Assembly: GCA_021772015.1 (NCBI GenBank)
Contig: JAETNS010000002.1
Span: forward strand, 124,001-188,000
DNA length: 64,000 bases
Reading direction: 5' to 3'
From: Prevotellaceae bacterium
Lineage (GTDB): Bacteria; Bacteroidota; Bacteroidia; Bacteroidales; Muribaculaceae
This document shows, one piece after another, positions 18,624 through 29,249 of the stretch. The notes under the pieces were generated by a model. That model was not told where the DNA came from. It made no database searches and worked only from the letters and a program-made list of their open reading frames with translations. Made by a program: the position numbers and the translations under genes. Every line of letters begins with the position of its first letter. Positions within the stretch are counted from its first letter, which is position 1.

Positions 18624-20261
18624 GTGGAAACTAAATATCTCTTTGTGACCGGCGGCGTAGTTTCTTCCCTTGGGAAGGGGATCATTTCCTCGTCGCTCGC
18701 CTGCTTGCTGAAAGCCCGTGGCTATCGCGTTACCATCCAGAAGTTTGACCCGTACATCAATATCGATCCGGGTACTCTGAATCCGTATGAGCATGGGGAG
18801 TGCTATGTGACCGTGGACGGTCACGAGGCAGACCTCGACCTTGGCCATTACGAGAGGTTCACCAACATACAGACCACCCGCGCCAACAATGTCACCACCG
18901 GGCGTATCTACCAGAGCGTGATAGACAAGGAGCGTCGTGGCGATTATCTGGGCAAGACCGTCCAGATCGTGCCTCATATCACGGATGAGATAAAGCGCGC
19001 CGTAAAGCAGCTTGGCCGCACCGGGGAGTTTGACTTCGTGATCACGGAGATCGGGGGAGTGGTCGGCGACATCGAGTCGCTGCCTTTCCTTGAGGCAGTC
19101 CGTCAGCTTCGGTGGGAGCTGGGACAGAACAGCCTTTGTGTCCATCTGACCTATGTCCCTTATATCGCAGCCGCCAAGGAGCTGAAGACCAAGCCGACGC
19201 AGCACTCTGTCAAGAAGCTCCAGGAGTTGGGAATCCAGCCCGATGTGCTTGTGCTTCGTACGGAACATCCCATCAACACGGAGGTCCGCCGCAAGATCGC
19301 CCTTTTCTGCAATGTCGCCCCCGATGCAGTCTTCCAGTCGATCGATGTGCCGACGATCTACGAGGTGCCGTTGAAAATGCATGAGCAGCATCTCGACGAG
19401 GTCGTGCTGCGCAAGACCGGCGTGACCCCGGAAGGGGAACCGCATATGGCTCCCTGGCTCCATTTCCTCGACAAGCTCCACGCCGCCACCAAGCCGGTGA
19501 CCATCGGCCTTGTCGGGAAGTATGTCGAGCTTCAGGACGCTTACAAGTCGATCAACGAATCGCTTTTCCAGGCTGCCACTTACAATGACCGCAAGCTGAT
19601 CCTCAAATATATCCATTCGGAAAAGCTCAACGAGCAGAATGTCGACGAGTTGCTGTCGCCGCTTGACGGCGTGCTGGTGGCTCCGGGTTTCGGCCAGCGC
19701 GGCATAGAAGGGAAATTCGTGGCTTTGAAATGGGCCCGCGAGCATGATGTGCCGACCCTCGGAATATGCCTGGGCATGCAGTGCATGGTCATCGAATTTG
19801 CCCGCGACGTGTTGGGGATGGCAGATGCCAACTCCACGGAGATGGATCCCTCGACCACCCACAACGTCATCGACCTTATGGAGGAGCAAAAGAGCATCTC
19901 CAATATGGGAGGCACGATGAGGCTCGGTGCCTACGAGTGTCAGCTTCGTCCCGATTCCCTGGCCGCAAAGGCTTATGGCCAGACGATAATCAGCGAGCGT
20001 CACCGCCACCGCTTCGAGTTCAACGACGACTACCGCAAGACCTTCGAGGAGGCAGGCATGAGCTGTGTGGGAGAGAATCCGCGCACCAAGCTTGTCGAGG
20101 TTGTCGAGATACCGGGCAAACGTTGGTTTGTCGGCACACAGTACCATCCAGAGTATTCCTCGACGGTATTGAATCCCAATCCGCTTTTCCTGAGCTTTGT
20201 CAGCGCGGCAATCAGCTATGCCGACGAGAAGACTGAAAAAACAGTCGAATCAGAGAAGTAA
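18624..20261 (+). CDS. pyrG: CTP synthase
   Basis: VETKYLFVTGGVVSSLGKGIISSSLACLLKARGYRVTIQKFDPYINIDPGTLNPYEHGECYVTVDG; GATase domain GICLGMQCMVIEFARDV. GTG at 18624 fits the family start; ORF-track ATG at 18552 would translate the upstream repeat. Confidence 0.95.
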   Translation: METKYLFVTGGVVSSLGKGIISSSLACLLKARGYRVTIQKFDPYINIDPGTLNPYEHGECYVTVDGHEADLDLGHYERFTNIQTTRANNVTTGRIYQSVIDKERRGDYLGKTVQIVPHITDEIKRAVKQLGRTGEFDFVITEIGGVVGDIESLPFLEAVRQLRWELGQNSLCVHLTYVPYIAAAKELKTKPTQHSVKKLQELGIQPDVLVLRTEHPINTEVRRKIALFCNVAPDAVFQSIDVPTIYEVPLKMHEQHLDEVVLRKTGVTPEGEPHMAPWLHFLDKLHAATKPVTIGLVGKYVELQDAYKSINESLFQAATYNDRKLILKYIHSEKLNEQNVDELLSPLDGVLVAPGFGQRGIEGKFVALKWAREHDVPTLGICLGMQCMVIEFARDVLGMADANSTEMDPSTTHNVIDLMEEQKSISNMGGTMRLGAYECQLRPDSLAAKAYGQTIISERHRHRFEFNDDYRKTFEEAGMSCVGENPRTKLVEVVEIPGKRWFVGTQYHPEYSSTVLNPNPLFLSFVSAAISYADEKTEKTVESEK

Positions 20262-20289
20262 GTAACCCTAATCAACTGATTACCAAGAA

Positions 20290-22407
20290 ATGGATAAAAA
20301 TACACTGACCGGGCTGGTGCTGATGGGAGTGCTGATCTTCGGCTTCATGTGGATGAACAACAGCAAGCAGAAGCAGCTCCAGCAGCAACAACAGGAACAG
20401 GCCGAAGCCGCCGCCAAGTCTGACGCACAGACTGCCCCGGTACTTGGAGCGGATTCCCTCGACAGGGGGGAAATCGCCGCCATCCCCGCCATCATGCGTG
20501 AGATAGGGGCTTCCTCCGAATCGTCGGATTCAACCGCCCGCTACACATATAAGACCGACAAAGTAAACCTTTCGTATGACGGGAACATTGTCAGCGGTAC
20601 GGTAAAGGCTGCTGACACGATTTTCCCGTATGAGGCCGTATCGACAGGCCGCTTCGGCGACAATGTGACGCTGACCACGCGCAACGAGGCTGTCGCGAAC
20701 CTGCGCGAGGCGCTTCAGGACGCGCAGCGTTACGGCTCATTCGCCCGTTACCGCAGCGGCAAAGCGGAGACTGTCGCCCTCAAAAATTCCCGGCTGAGTC
20801 TCGAACTGACAAGCCGTGGCGGTTATATCTCGCGCGCCACTCTGCTCGATTACAAGACATATCTCCCTGAAAACGAGCATTCCAACGTCATCGATACCGC
20901 TGATGTGGAGATCTGCCGTCCGGGCTGCAATGAGTATTCTTTCGAACTGCTTTCCGCATCACGGCGATTCAACACCGCCGACCTGTATTTCACTCCCCGC
21001 CAGGTCAGCGACTCGGTAGTGGAGATGACCCTTGACCTCGGGAACGGGGCTATGTGGGGGCTGCGTTACACACTCCCCGAAGACAGCTACGTTGTCAACA
21101 TGGAGGTGTTCCAGAAAGGAATGCAGAAGATCATCCCTCCGTCAGTGGCCACCGCCACCTTTGTCTGGAAGCAGACGATGGGGCGCAACGAGCGCGGGCG
21201 TACTTTTGAGGAGCGCAATTCCGGACTTTATTACAAATATCTCGGTGATTCCCCCGACGATCTATCCGCCCAGGGAGAGAAACAGGAGTCGCTCAACCAG
21301 AAACTGAAGTGGATCGCCTTCAAGAACCAGTTCTTCTCGATGGTTATGATCCCGAGGACATGTTTCACCTCGGCCGATGTCGCCTCAAAGGACCTGAAAG
21401 ATGATCCGAAGTTTGTCAAGGACCTCGCGGCGGAGGCTGTCATGGATTACAGCTCGGAAGCCGAGACTCCCGTGTCCATCGATATTTTCATGGGTCCCAA
21501 CCTTTATCCGCTCCTCTCGTCGCTTGACAAGCAGATTCCGGGAGCCGATGAGGACTCGCTCGACCTGACAAATCTCATTCCGCTGGGATGGCCATTGTTC
21601 AGATGGATAAACACCCTGATCATCATACCGGTGTTCACATTCCTAAGCAAGTTCATCAGCTCATACGGCCTGATAATATTCCTGTTGACGGTGTTCATAA
21701 AGCTGATCCTCTTCCCCTTCACCTACAAGAGCTTCAAGTCGCAGGCCAAGATGCGCCTGCTTGCCCCGGAGATAAAGGAGATCAACGAGAAATATCCCGG
21801 TCAGGAGAATGCCATGACGCGTAACCAGAAGACGATGGCTCTCTACTCCAAGGCGGGGGCAAGCCCGATGTCGGGCTGTCTGCCGATGCTGCTCCAGATG
21901 CCGGTGCTGATCGCCATGTTCTGGTTCTTCCCCTCGGCCATCGAGCTTCGCGGCGAGCATTTCCTCTGGGCAAAGGACCTTTCGGCCCCGGACGTGATCT
22001 TCACGTTGCCCTTCTCCATCCCCTGGTATGGAAGCCATGTCAGCCTGTTCTGTCTGCTGATGACCGCCACCAACATCATCTATACCCGCATCAACATGCA
22101 GAACCAGGCTTCCTCCGGAATGCCCGGAATGAAATGGATGATGTATCTGATGCCAGTGATGTTCCTTTTCATCTTCAATGACTATGCCTCCGGCCTCAGC
22201 TACTATTACCTGCTGTCGCTGCTGATCACCATCATACAGACCTATCTCTTCCGCTACTTCACCGACGAGGAGAAGATGCGCGCCCAGATGAAGGCCAACG
22301 CCGCCAAGCCCAAGAAGAAATCGGGATGGATGGCACGCCTTGAGGAGGCACAGCGCAAGCAGCAGGCAATCCTGCGCGAGCAGCAGAAGCAACAGAAAAG
22401 GAGATGA
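20290..22407 (+). CDS. yidC: membrane protein insertase YidC
   Basis: MDKNTLTGLVLMGVLIFGFMWMNNSKQKQLQQQQ...; YGLIIFLLTVFIKLILFPFTYKSFKSQAKMRLLAPEIKEINEKYPGQ. Confidence 0.96.
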   Translation: MDKNTLTGLVLMGVLIFGFMWMNNSKQKQLQQQQQEQAEAAAKSDAQTAPVLGADSLDRGEIAAIPAIMREIGASSESSDSTARYTYKTDKVNLSYDGNIVSGTVKAADTIFPYEAVSTGRFGDNVTLTTRNEAVANLREALQDAQRYGSFARYRSGKAETVALKNSRLSLELTSRGGYISRATLLDYKTYLPENEHSNVIDTADVEICRPGCNEYSFELLSASRRFNTADLYFTPRQVSDSVVEMTLDLGNGAMWGLRYTLPEDSYVVNMEVFQKGMQKIIPPSVATATFVWKQTMGRNERGRTFEERNSGLYYKYLGDSPDDLSAQGEKQESLNQKLKWIAFKNQFFSMVMIPRTCFTSADVASKDLKDDPKFVKDLAAEAVMDYSSEAETPVSIDIFMGPNLYPLLSSLDKQIPGADEDSLDLTNLIPLGWPLFRWINTLIIIPVFTFLSKFISSYGLIIFLLTVFIKLILFPFTYKSFKSQAKMRLLAPEIKEINEKYPGQENAMTRNQKTMALYSKAGASPMSGCLPMLLQMPVLIAMFWFFPSAIELRGEHFLWAKDLSAPDVIFTLPFSIPWYGSHVSLFCLLMTATNIIYTRINMQNQASSGMPGMKWMMYLMPVMFLFIFNDYASGLSYYYLLSLLITIIQTYLFRYFTDEEKMRAQMKANAAKPKKKSGWMARLEEAQRKQQAILREQQKQQKRR

Positions 22408-22466
22408 GCCATCCGGCCCGCAACGATAACAGACCTGCCCTCGTTCTTCATTAGACAAGACGGTTT

Positions 22467-23192
22467 ATGCCCCTGCTGACAATCGACCAAGGCAACAGTT
22501 CCGCCAAGATAGCCCTTTGGGAGGGCCCGGAGCTGATCGACGAGGAGACATTCCAACGTCGTCTTCACCGCCGCGACCTTGAGGCGGTCATTGACCGCTT
22601 CTCTCCGCGCAAGGCCCTTTGCTGCTCCGTGACCGGCAACGGCGCGGAGATGGTGGCGTGGTTGTCACGCCAGGGGGTCGAGGCCCGCGAACTCTCCTGC
22701 GAGCTCCCCTTGCCGTTGGAGATAGATTACCTCACGCCGCAGACCCTCGGCCCGGACCGCATCGCGGCGGCAGTGGGCGCATGGAGCCTCTTTCCGGGCG
22801 AGAACTCCCTGGTGGTCGACATGGGGACAGCCGTCACTTATGACGTGGTGACTTCCGAAGGCCATTATGCCGGAGGAAATATCGCTCCTGGAGTCGGTAT
22901 GAGACTGAGGGCCTTGCGTAGCTTCACGGCGCGTCTGCCGGAGGTCAACGGCTATGGCGAGACCCCTGAATTCGGCAACGACACCATGACGGCCATGAGA
23001 GCCGGGGCGGTCAGGGGGGTCGCCGGGGAGATCAATTACTACCGCAGCCTTCTGCCCGAAGGGACCCGTGTGGTGCTGACCGGCGGATGGTCAAGGCGGG
23101 TGGGGTCATTCCTCGACTTCCCGGTCACGATAGACTCCTGTCTGGTGACAAAAGGCTTGTTAAGCATACTTCTATACAACGAGAAAATATGA
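22467..23192 (+). CDS. coaX: type III pantothenate kinase
   Basis: LLTIDQGNSSAKIALWEG; LTPQTLGPDRIAAAVGAWSLFPGENSLVVDMGTAVTYDVV; GGNIAPGVGMRLRALRSFTARLPEV. Confidence 0.93.
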   Translation: MPLLTIDQGNSSAKIALWEGPELIDEETFQRRLHRRDLEAVIDRFSPRKALCCSVTGNGAEMVAWLSRQGVEARELSCELPLPLEIDYLTPQTLGPDRIAAAVGAWSLFPGENSLVVDMGTAVTYDVVTSEGHYAGGNIAPGVGMRLRALRSFTARLPEVNGYGETPEFGNDTMTAMRAGAVRGVAGEINYYRSLLPEGTRVVLTGGWSRRVGSFLDFPVTIDSCLVTKGLLSILLYNEKI

Positions 23193-24451
23193 AGAAACTC
23201 TCTATATCCATCCTCGCCGCCCTCGCGTGGCTTCTGGGTTGCCAAGGGGCAAATGCCCAGAACTCGGAGATCTCCCCTTATTCCCGGTTCGGCTACGGGG
23301 CATTGTCAGACCATGCCAACGCTTCCCAGAAAGCTATGGGTGGGGTCGGACTCGCCTCCCGGTCTGGCGAATATATCAATTTCATGAACCCCGCGTCATA
23401 TGCCGCCATTGACTCGGTGACATTCCTGTTTGACATCGCCGCCACAGCCAAGACCTTGTCGACCTCCGAGACCGTCGGAGGGGTGAAGAAAAGCGGCAAG
23501 GAGTTCACCGGAGGTCTTGATTATGTGGCCTTGCAGTTTCCTGTGACCCGCTACGGCGGCATGGCGATAGGGCTTGTCCCCTACTCGCAGGTCGGCTACA
23601 AGTTCGGCAACGAGATATCCAACGGTACCAACGAACATCAAGGCTCCGGCACGCTAAACGAGCTGTTTGTCGGTCTCGCCGCCAAGCCGTTCAAGGGCTT
23701 CACTCTCGGATTGAATTTCAGCTACATGTTCGGCACATTGCTTAACGACACATATGTCTACAGTTCCTCCTCGACATCGCTTTTCGAGCGCGTGATGGAG
23801 ATCCGTGACTACAATCTACGTCTGGGAGTGCAGTACGGGCTCGATGTCAATGTCGACAACAGGGTGACTGTCGGAGTCATATATTCTCCCCGCAAGTCGT
23901 TTCATGGCCATGTATATGGTGTGAAGTATGATGTCAACCAGGACACCAAGAACGACACCATCGGCTACGGCTCCATGAAGGGACACTACGATATGCCGGA
24001 GACCTGGGGAGCCGGAATCTCATGGAACTGGAGGAAGAGCCTCACAGTCGAGGCCGACTTCACATATCAGCCCTGGAAAGATGTGAAATACCGCCTGATA
24101 GAAGGATTCGACCAGGCAGGCGCGAACAGGTTCGACAACCGCTGGAAGGCTGCTCTCGGAGCCGAATATCAGCCGGCGTTGCGCGGAAGCTACCTGCGCC
24201 GTGTGCGTTACCGTCTCGGCGGTTATTATTCAAACGACTATGTCAAGGTCGGTGACAATTCCGTCAGGGAATACGGGGTGTCGCTCGGTTTCGGTCTTCC
24301 CGCCCCCTCGACCAAGACGATGATAAACCTCTCGGTCGAGTACCGCCACCGCGCGGCCAGTCCGATGAAGCTCGTGACGGAGAATTACTTCCAGTTCACC
24401 TTGGGAGTCAATGTCAACGAGCTTTGGTTCTGGCGCAACAAGCTCCGTTGA
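23189..24451 (+). CDS. outer membrane beta-barrel protein
   Basis: ATG at 23189 (MKKLSISILAALAWLLGCQGANAQNSEISPYSRFGYG); overlaps coaX stop; aromatic/amphipathic strands to C-terminus. Confidence 0.8.
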   Translation: MKKLSISILAALAWLLGCQGANAQNSEISPYSRFGYGALSDHANASQKAMGGVGLASRSGEYINFMNPASYAAIDSVTFLFDIAATAKTLSTSETVGGVKKSGKEFTGGLDYVALQFPVTRYGGMAIGLVPYSQVGYKFGNEISNGTNEHQGSGTLNELFVGLAAKPFKGFTLGLNFSYMFGTLLNDTYVYSSSSTSLFERVMEIRDYNLRLGVQYGLDVNVDNRVTVGVIYSPRKSFHGHVYGVKYDVNQDTKNDTIGYGSMKGHYDMPETWGAGISWNWRKSLTVEADFTYQPWKDVKYRLIEGFDQAGANRFDNRWKAALGAEYQPALRGSYLRRVRYRLGGYYSNDYVKVGDNSVREYGVSLGFGLPAPSTKTMINLSVEYRHRAASPMKLVTENYFQFTLGVNVNELWFWRNKLR

Positions 24452-24506
24452 CATATTACTGCCTGTGACCGCTTCCGGCCCTTCTGAACGGTGATTCATC
24501 TGACGC

Positions 24507-25109
24507 ATGAAAGGTAATGGATTGAAAATGACACTCTTCCCCCTGACGCTGCTGGCTGTCTGTCTCGGCGGGGGTAGCGTGTTGTCTTCTTGCGGAGAGG
24601 AGAAGCGTGATACCATAGCGCTGTCAGCCGACCCGGAGACATTCCCGACGATGAAGACGATCGACGTTTCCACTACTATTTCTGATTCGGGCTATACGCG
24701 TTACCATATCACATCCCCCTTGTGGCTGATGTTCGAGGAGGCCAAGGAGCCCCACTGGAACTTCCCCCAGGGGTTGTATGTTATAAAATATGACAACGAC
24801 ATGAAGGAGAACGGTACCTTCACCGCTGACACCGCGACTTACTGGAGTCTCCAGAAAATCTGGCAGTTTGACCGCAATGTCAGGATGAGGAATGTGGATG
24901 GCGACAAGTTCCTTACCCAGCAGCTGTTCTGGGACCAGAACAGGCATAAGCTGTATTCCGACTCATTCATCCACATAGAGAGGTCTGACCGCATCATCGA
25001 AGGATATGGTTTCGAATCCAACGAGGATATGACCGAGTACACCATACGCCGTCCTTCCGGCATCTTCCCGACCTCAGATTTCGTTTCCGACCGTCAAACA
25101 AAACCATAA
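24507..25109 (+). CDS. lptC: LPS export ABC transporter periplasmic protein LptC
   Basis: Lipoprotein-like N-terminus; ...SDSGYTRYHITSPLWLMFEEAKEPHWNFPQGLYVIKYDNDMKENGTFTADTATYW. Confidence 0.85.
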   Translation: MKGNGLKMTLFPLTLLAVCLGGGSVLSSCGEEKRDTIALSADPETFPTMKTIDVSTTISDSGYTRYHITSPLWLMFEEAKEPHWNFPQGLYVIKYDNDMKENGTFTADTATYWSLQKIWQFDRNVRMRNVDGDKFLTQQLFWDQNRHKLYSDSFIHIERSDRIIEGYGFESNEDMTEYTIRRPSGIFPTSDFVSDRQTKP

Positions 25110-26377
25110 TGGACGCAACTTGGTTGATACTCACATTGATAGCCCTCGGGTTCTCGGCGTTGTTCTCCGGCATCGAGATCGCGTTTGTCACCTCCGACAG
25201 GGTGCGCGTGGAACTTGACATCCAGAAAGGAGGATTTTTAGGGCGGTGTCTGAGCCTGTTTTACTCCAATCCGAATTTCTTCATATCCACGATACTGGTG
25301 GGTAACAACATAGTGCTTGTCATCTACGGTATCGGCGCGGCCAAGATGATAGAGCCGTGGCTTGAAACCATTTTCCACAACCAGGCGTGGGTGCTGATAA
25401 GCCAGACCCTCCTTTCCACCCTTGTCATCCTCCTGACAGGAGAATTCTTCCCCAAGACGATATTCCGCATAAATCCCAACCGCTCGCTGCGGCTTGTGGC
25501 GCCTTTCACTGCGTTGCTTTATTGCCTGCTCTATCCGATATCGCTCTTCTCGACATGGATATCAAAGATGCTGATGCGTTTGTTCGGGATCAAGGACAGG
25601 GACACCAAGCTCGGCATCATATCGATGGGCGACCTAAATGAGTATCTTGAGCAGACCATCGACGAGCATGCCGACGAGCATGCCGAAGTCGAGAGGGAGG
25701 TCCAGATTTTCCATAACGCGCTCGACTTCTCGGAGACCCATCTGCGCGACTGCATGGTGCCCCGCAACGAGATCGTGGCGGTAGACATCGACGCTACCGA
25801 CCGCGAGACCCTTTCCGCGCTGTTCACATCCTCCGGCCGCTCCAAGATACTTGTCTACCGGGAGGATATCGACAATCTGCTGGGGTATATCCATGTCAGT
25901 GAGTTGTTCACCCCACAGGTCGACTGGAAAGAGCGGCTTAAGCCTGTAGTGTATGCCCCGGAGACTCTTCTGGCGAGTAAGATGATGCGTCGGCTGCTGG
26001 CCGAGAAGCGTTCGATAGCCGTCATTGTCGACGAGTTCGGGGGGACTGCGGGAATGGTTACTCTGGAAGACCTCATGGAGGAGATCTGTGGCGACATACA
26101 GGATGAGCATGATTCCACAGACATAGTCGAGAGGCAGCTTGCCCCTAATGTATGGGAGTTTTCAGGGCGCGTGGAGATCGAGCATCTCAATGAGACCTAT
26201 CATTTCGATATCCCGGAGTCTGACGACTATCAGACCTTGGCGGGATATATCCTCAACGAGACCGGCCAGATACCTCGTGAAGGGGAGGCGATCGAACTTG
26301 GTGGCCTGCGCCTCGAAGTGACCCGCAAGTCTGCCTCCCGTCTGGAACTTATCAAACTTACCGATCAAACTGTATAA
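25109..26377 (+). CDS. hemolysin-family (DUF21/CNNM-CBS-CorC_HlyC) membrane protein
   Basis: GFSALFSGIEIAFVTSDRVRVE; CBS pair; VDEFGGTAGMVTLEDLMEEICGDIQDEHD. Confidence 0.92.
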   Translation: MDATWLILTLIALGFSALFSGIEIAFVTSDRVRVELDIQKGGFLGRCLSLFYSNPNFFISTILVGNNIVLVIYGIGAAKMIEPWLETIFHNQAWVLISQTLLSTLVILLTGEFFPKTIFRINPNRSLRLVAPFTALLYCLLYPISLFSTWISKMLMRLFGIKDRDTKLGIISMGDLNEYLEQTIDEHADEHAEVEREVQIFHNALDFSETHLRDCMVPRNEIVAVDIDATDRETLSALFTSSGRSKILVYREDIDNLLGYIHVSELFTPQVDWKERLKPVVYAPETLLASKMMRRLLAEKRSIAVIVDEFGGTAGMVTLEDLMEEICGDIQDEHDSTDIVERQLAPNVWEFSGRVEIEHLNETYHFDIPESDDYQTLAGYILNETGQIPREGEAIELGGLRLEVTRKSASRLELIKLTDQTV

Positions 26378-26389
26378 ACTATATACAAG

Positions 26390-27733
26390 ATGGAAACAAT
26401 CAAAGTCAACGTGAAGGATGTCCTTCAGACCGTAACAGGCGAGCAGATCCAGGCTCTAAACCCGGAAGCCGCCGCCGCTCTTGAAAAACTCCATAAAGGG
26501 ACCGGCCTCGGTTCTGATTTCCTCGGATGGGTCAATCTCCCCTCCGAAACCCCTGAAAGCCTCGTGGCTGACATCGAGGCAGTCGCCAAAGATCTCCGCG
26601 AGAAATGTGAATTCGTTGTCGCCATCGGTATCGGCGGCAGCTACCTCGGCGCGAAAGCCGTGATAGAAGCCCTCAGCGACAGTTTCTCGTCGCTCCGCGA
26701 CAAGGGTGACGCGCGCCGTTGCAATGTGCTTTTCGCCGGACAGAATATCGGCGAGGATTATCTCAACGAGCTTCAGGATCTCCTGAAAGACAAGAATTTC
26801 GGTATCGTGGTGATCTCCAAGTCGGGAACAACCACCGAACCCGCCATCGCGTTCCGTCTGCTCAAGGAGCAGCTTGAGAAGCAGGTAGGCAAGGCCGAGG
26901 CAGCCAAGCGTATCGTGGCCATCACCGACGAGAAGCGCGGAGCTCTGCGCCAGCTCGCTACAGAAGAGGGCTACAAGACCTTTGTCATCGCCGACAATGT
27001 GGGCGGCCGGTTCTCGGTGCTTACCCCGGTTGGTCTTCTTCCCATCGCCGTTGCCGGATTCGACATCCGCAAACTCCTCGCCGGAGCCTGCCATATGGAG
27101 GCCGCCACCAAGGAGGCCAACGACGAGAATCCCAGCTTCCTCTATGCCACCACCCGCAACGCCCTCTACCGCGCCGGGAAGAAGATCGAGATCATGGTCA
27201 ACTACAACCCCAAACTCCATTATTTCGGTGAGTGGTGGAAGCAGCTCTATGGTGAGAGCGAGGGTAAAGACGGCAAGGGTATCTATCCCGCTTCCGTCGA
27301 CAACTCCACCGACCTCCATTCGATGGGCCAGTGGATCCAGGATGGGGAGCGCACTATCTTCGAGACCGTTCTTTCTGTAGAGAAAGCAGACAAGACAACC
27401 GTGATCCCATCCGACGAGGCCAACCTTGACGGGCTCAACTACCTTGCCGGCAAGCGTGTCGACGAGGTTAACAAGATGGCAGAGCTTGGCACGCGCCTGG
27501 CTCATGTCGACGGCAAGGTCCCCAACCTCCGTGTGACCATCCCCGCCCTCAAGGAGGAATACCTCGGAGAACTGATCTATTTCTTCGAGAAAGCCTGCGG
27601 CATCTCCGGCTATCTGCTTGATGTCAACCCCTTCAACCAGCCCGGAGTTGAGGCTTACAAGAAGAATATGTTCGCGCTCCTTGAAAAGCCCGGCTACGAG
27701 GCCGAGACAGCTGCTATCAAGTCGCGCATCTGA
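26390..27733 (+). CDS. pgi: glucose-6-phosphate isomerase
   Basis: [67 protein letters not shown]. Confidence 0.97.
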   Translation: METIKVNVKDVLQTVTGEQIQALNPEAAAALEKLHKGTGLGSDFLGWVNLPSETPESLVADIEAVAKDLREKCEFVVAIGIGGSYLGAKAVIEALSDSFSSLRDKGDARRCNVLFAGQNIGEDYLNELQDLLKDKNFGIVVISKSGTTTEPAIAFRLLKEQLEKQVGKAEAAKRIVAITDEKRGALRQLATEEGYKTFVIADNVGGRFSVLTPVGLLPIAVAGFDIRKLLAGACHMEAATKEANDENPSFLYATTRNALYRAGKKIEIMVNYNPKLHYFGEWWKQLYGESEGKDGKGIYPASVDNSTDLHSMGQWIQDGERTIFETVLSVEKADKTTVIPSDEANLDGLNYLAGKRVDEVNKMAELGTRLAHVDGKVPNLRVTIPALKEEYLGELIYFFEKACGISGYLLDVNPFNQPGVEAYKKNMFALLEKPGYEAETAAIKSRI

Positions 27734-27755
27734 TAATCGACACAATCCAACAAGC

Positions 27756-27786
27756 AGGGCCACGGAATTCCGCGGCCCTCTTTTTT
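27756..27786 (+). terminator. pgi terminator
   Basis: AGGGCCACGGAATTCCGCGGCCCT followed by CTTTTTTT. Confidence 0.8.
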
Positions 27787-27789
27787 GGG

Positions 27790-27978
27790 GAATGGGAGTT
27801 AATGGGAAAACTGGGAGTAATGAGGAATGGGAATTATGGGAGTTGATAGGTCATGGGAATTGATGGGAAGACCGGGAATTATGGGAAGACTGCAAAGAGG
27901 CCGCTTTCGTATTAGGCGTGCATAATTCCCATAATTCCCGGTCTTCCCATTAACTCCCATAACCCATTAATTCCCATC
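27790..27978. repeat. degenerate ATGGGA(A/G)TT arrays in inverted orientation
   Basis: GGGAAGACCGGGAATTATGGG (27865-27885) and its perfect complement CCCATAATTCCCGGTCTTCCC (27928-27948), both within multi-copy ATGGGAATT-type units. Confidence 0.8.
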
Positions 27979-29231
27979 ACCCGCCTATGATAGAGAGATA
28001 GCGGGCGGCGATGATGGTGGGGGAGAAGCGGGTGGCGACCTGCTCGTGGAGAAAGGCCGGGGAGAATTCCTCGGAGGGGAGGGCGTTGGCGGTCTGGATG
28101 GCCAGTGAGAGGGCGAAAGCGAGGGATGCCGGGGTGTGGACGGGGGCGATGAAGCCGTTGACCCCATCGGTCACTATGTCGGTCTGGCCCGCGTCGCCAT
28201 AAGTCACGGGGATAGCTCCTGCTGCCATCCCTTCCATCAGGGTCGCTCCCATTGTCTCATATTTCGATGAGGAGAGAACTACTGTCGCGCGGGCGTAGAG
28301 GTCGCGCAGCGAGTCAGGAGAGAGGAGCCCGTGGTGGCGATAGGGGAGACGCAGCCGTTTCAGCTCCGAATTGTCGCGTAGCGCGCCGACAAACGCCACT
28401 TCCACATTGTCAGCCAGAGCAGGATATTCCCAGGCGAATGTGTTCAGCGCGTCTACGGCCGCCGGAAGGTCTTTTACAGGATCGTCGAGGCGCGCGGCGG
28501 CCATCACGATCAGGCGTTTGCCATTCGGTGTGATTTTTTCCCCCGGCTGGTAGAGGTCGACGGGGAAAGGATGGGGGATGACCGCGATATCCTTGCCTGC
28601 GAGAATGTCACCGGCAATGGCCTGCTCGCGCTGCCAGTTGCTGACGGCGACGAGATGTAGGTTGTCTGAGGCGAATACACGCCGTTTAAGGGCCGCGACG
28701 CTCTTCCGCAGGGTTTCCCCCCTCTTCCCTCTCTTTCCGTTGAAAAACGGGCAGAGAGCGCAGCCGGAGCCGTCAGAATAGTGTCTGCACTCTCCCGGCA
28801 GGTGGCATAGCGATGTCGCGGGCCAGAGATCGTGCATGGTGTATATCACCGGCTTTCCGGTGGCCAGTATATTGTCGAGCGAGGTAAGTGATAGAAATCC
28901 CTGTGAGGCCCAGTTCACCATCACCGCGTCAGCTTCGAGGACAAAAGGGTGACGGTCAAGGCCGACCCCGTAACGCCCGGTTGAGACTTTGAAAAGGTTC
29001 TTGCGGCTGACACCCTCCAGAAACAGTTCGGCACGTTCGGCAAGGAATGGAGGTATCCATTTGATCCTGTCGACAGCCATCACCGACGGATCACCTTTGA
29101 CAGCTCCACCCGGACGTGCCACTATCATCCGCGCGTCATGGCCTGACTCACGTAGCGCGTCGGTCAGCCGCCGGGTCACTATCGCCGCGCCGCCGAGATC
29201 GAAATTGGTTGATAACAGGGCTATTTTCATG
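27977..29231 (-). CDS. glycosyltransferase family 4 protein
   Basis: ATG at 29231: MKIALLSTNFDLGGAAIVTRRLTDALRESGHDARMIV; YTMHDLWPATSLCHLPGECRHY; SSSKYETMGATLMEGMAAGAIPVTY. Confidence 0.88.
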
Positions 29232-29249
29232 TCGGATAAAATGGCGGAT

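Noticed and set aside
18618-20147. 509-aa minus-strand ORF antisense to pyrG
   Set aside because: Codon-complement artefact of a GC-rich gene; the plus strand encodes unmistakable CTP synthase.
26456-27763. 435-aa minus-strand ORF antisense to pgi
   Set aside because: Plus strand is clear pgi; antisense frame has no recognised motif.
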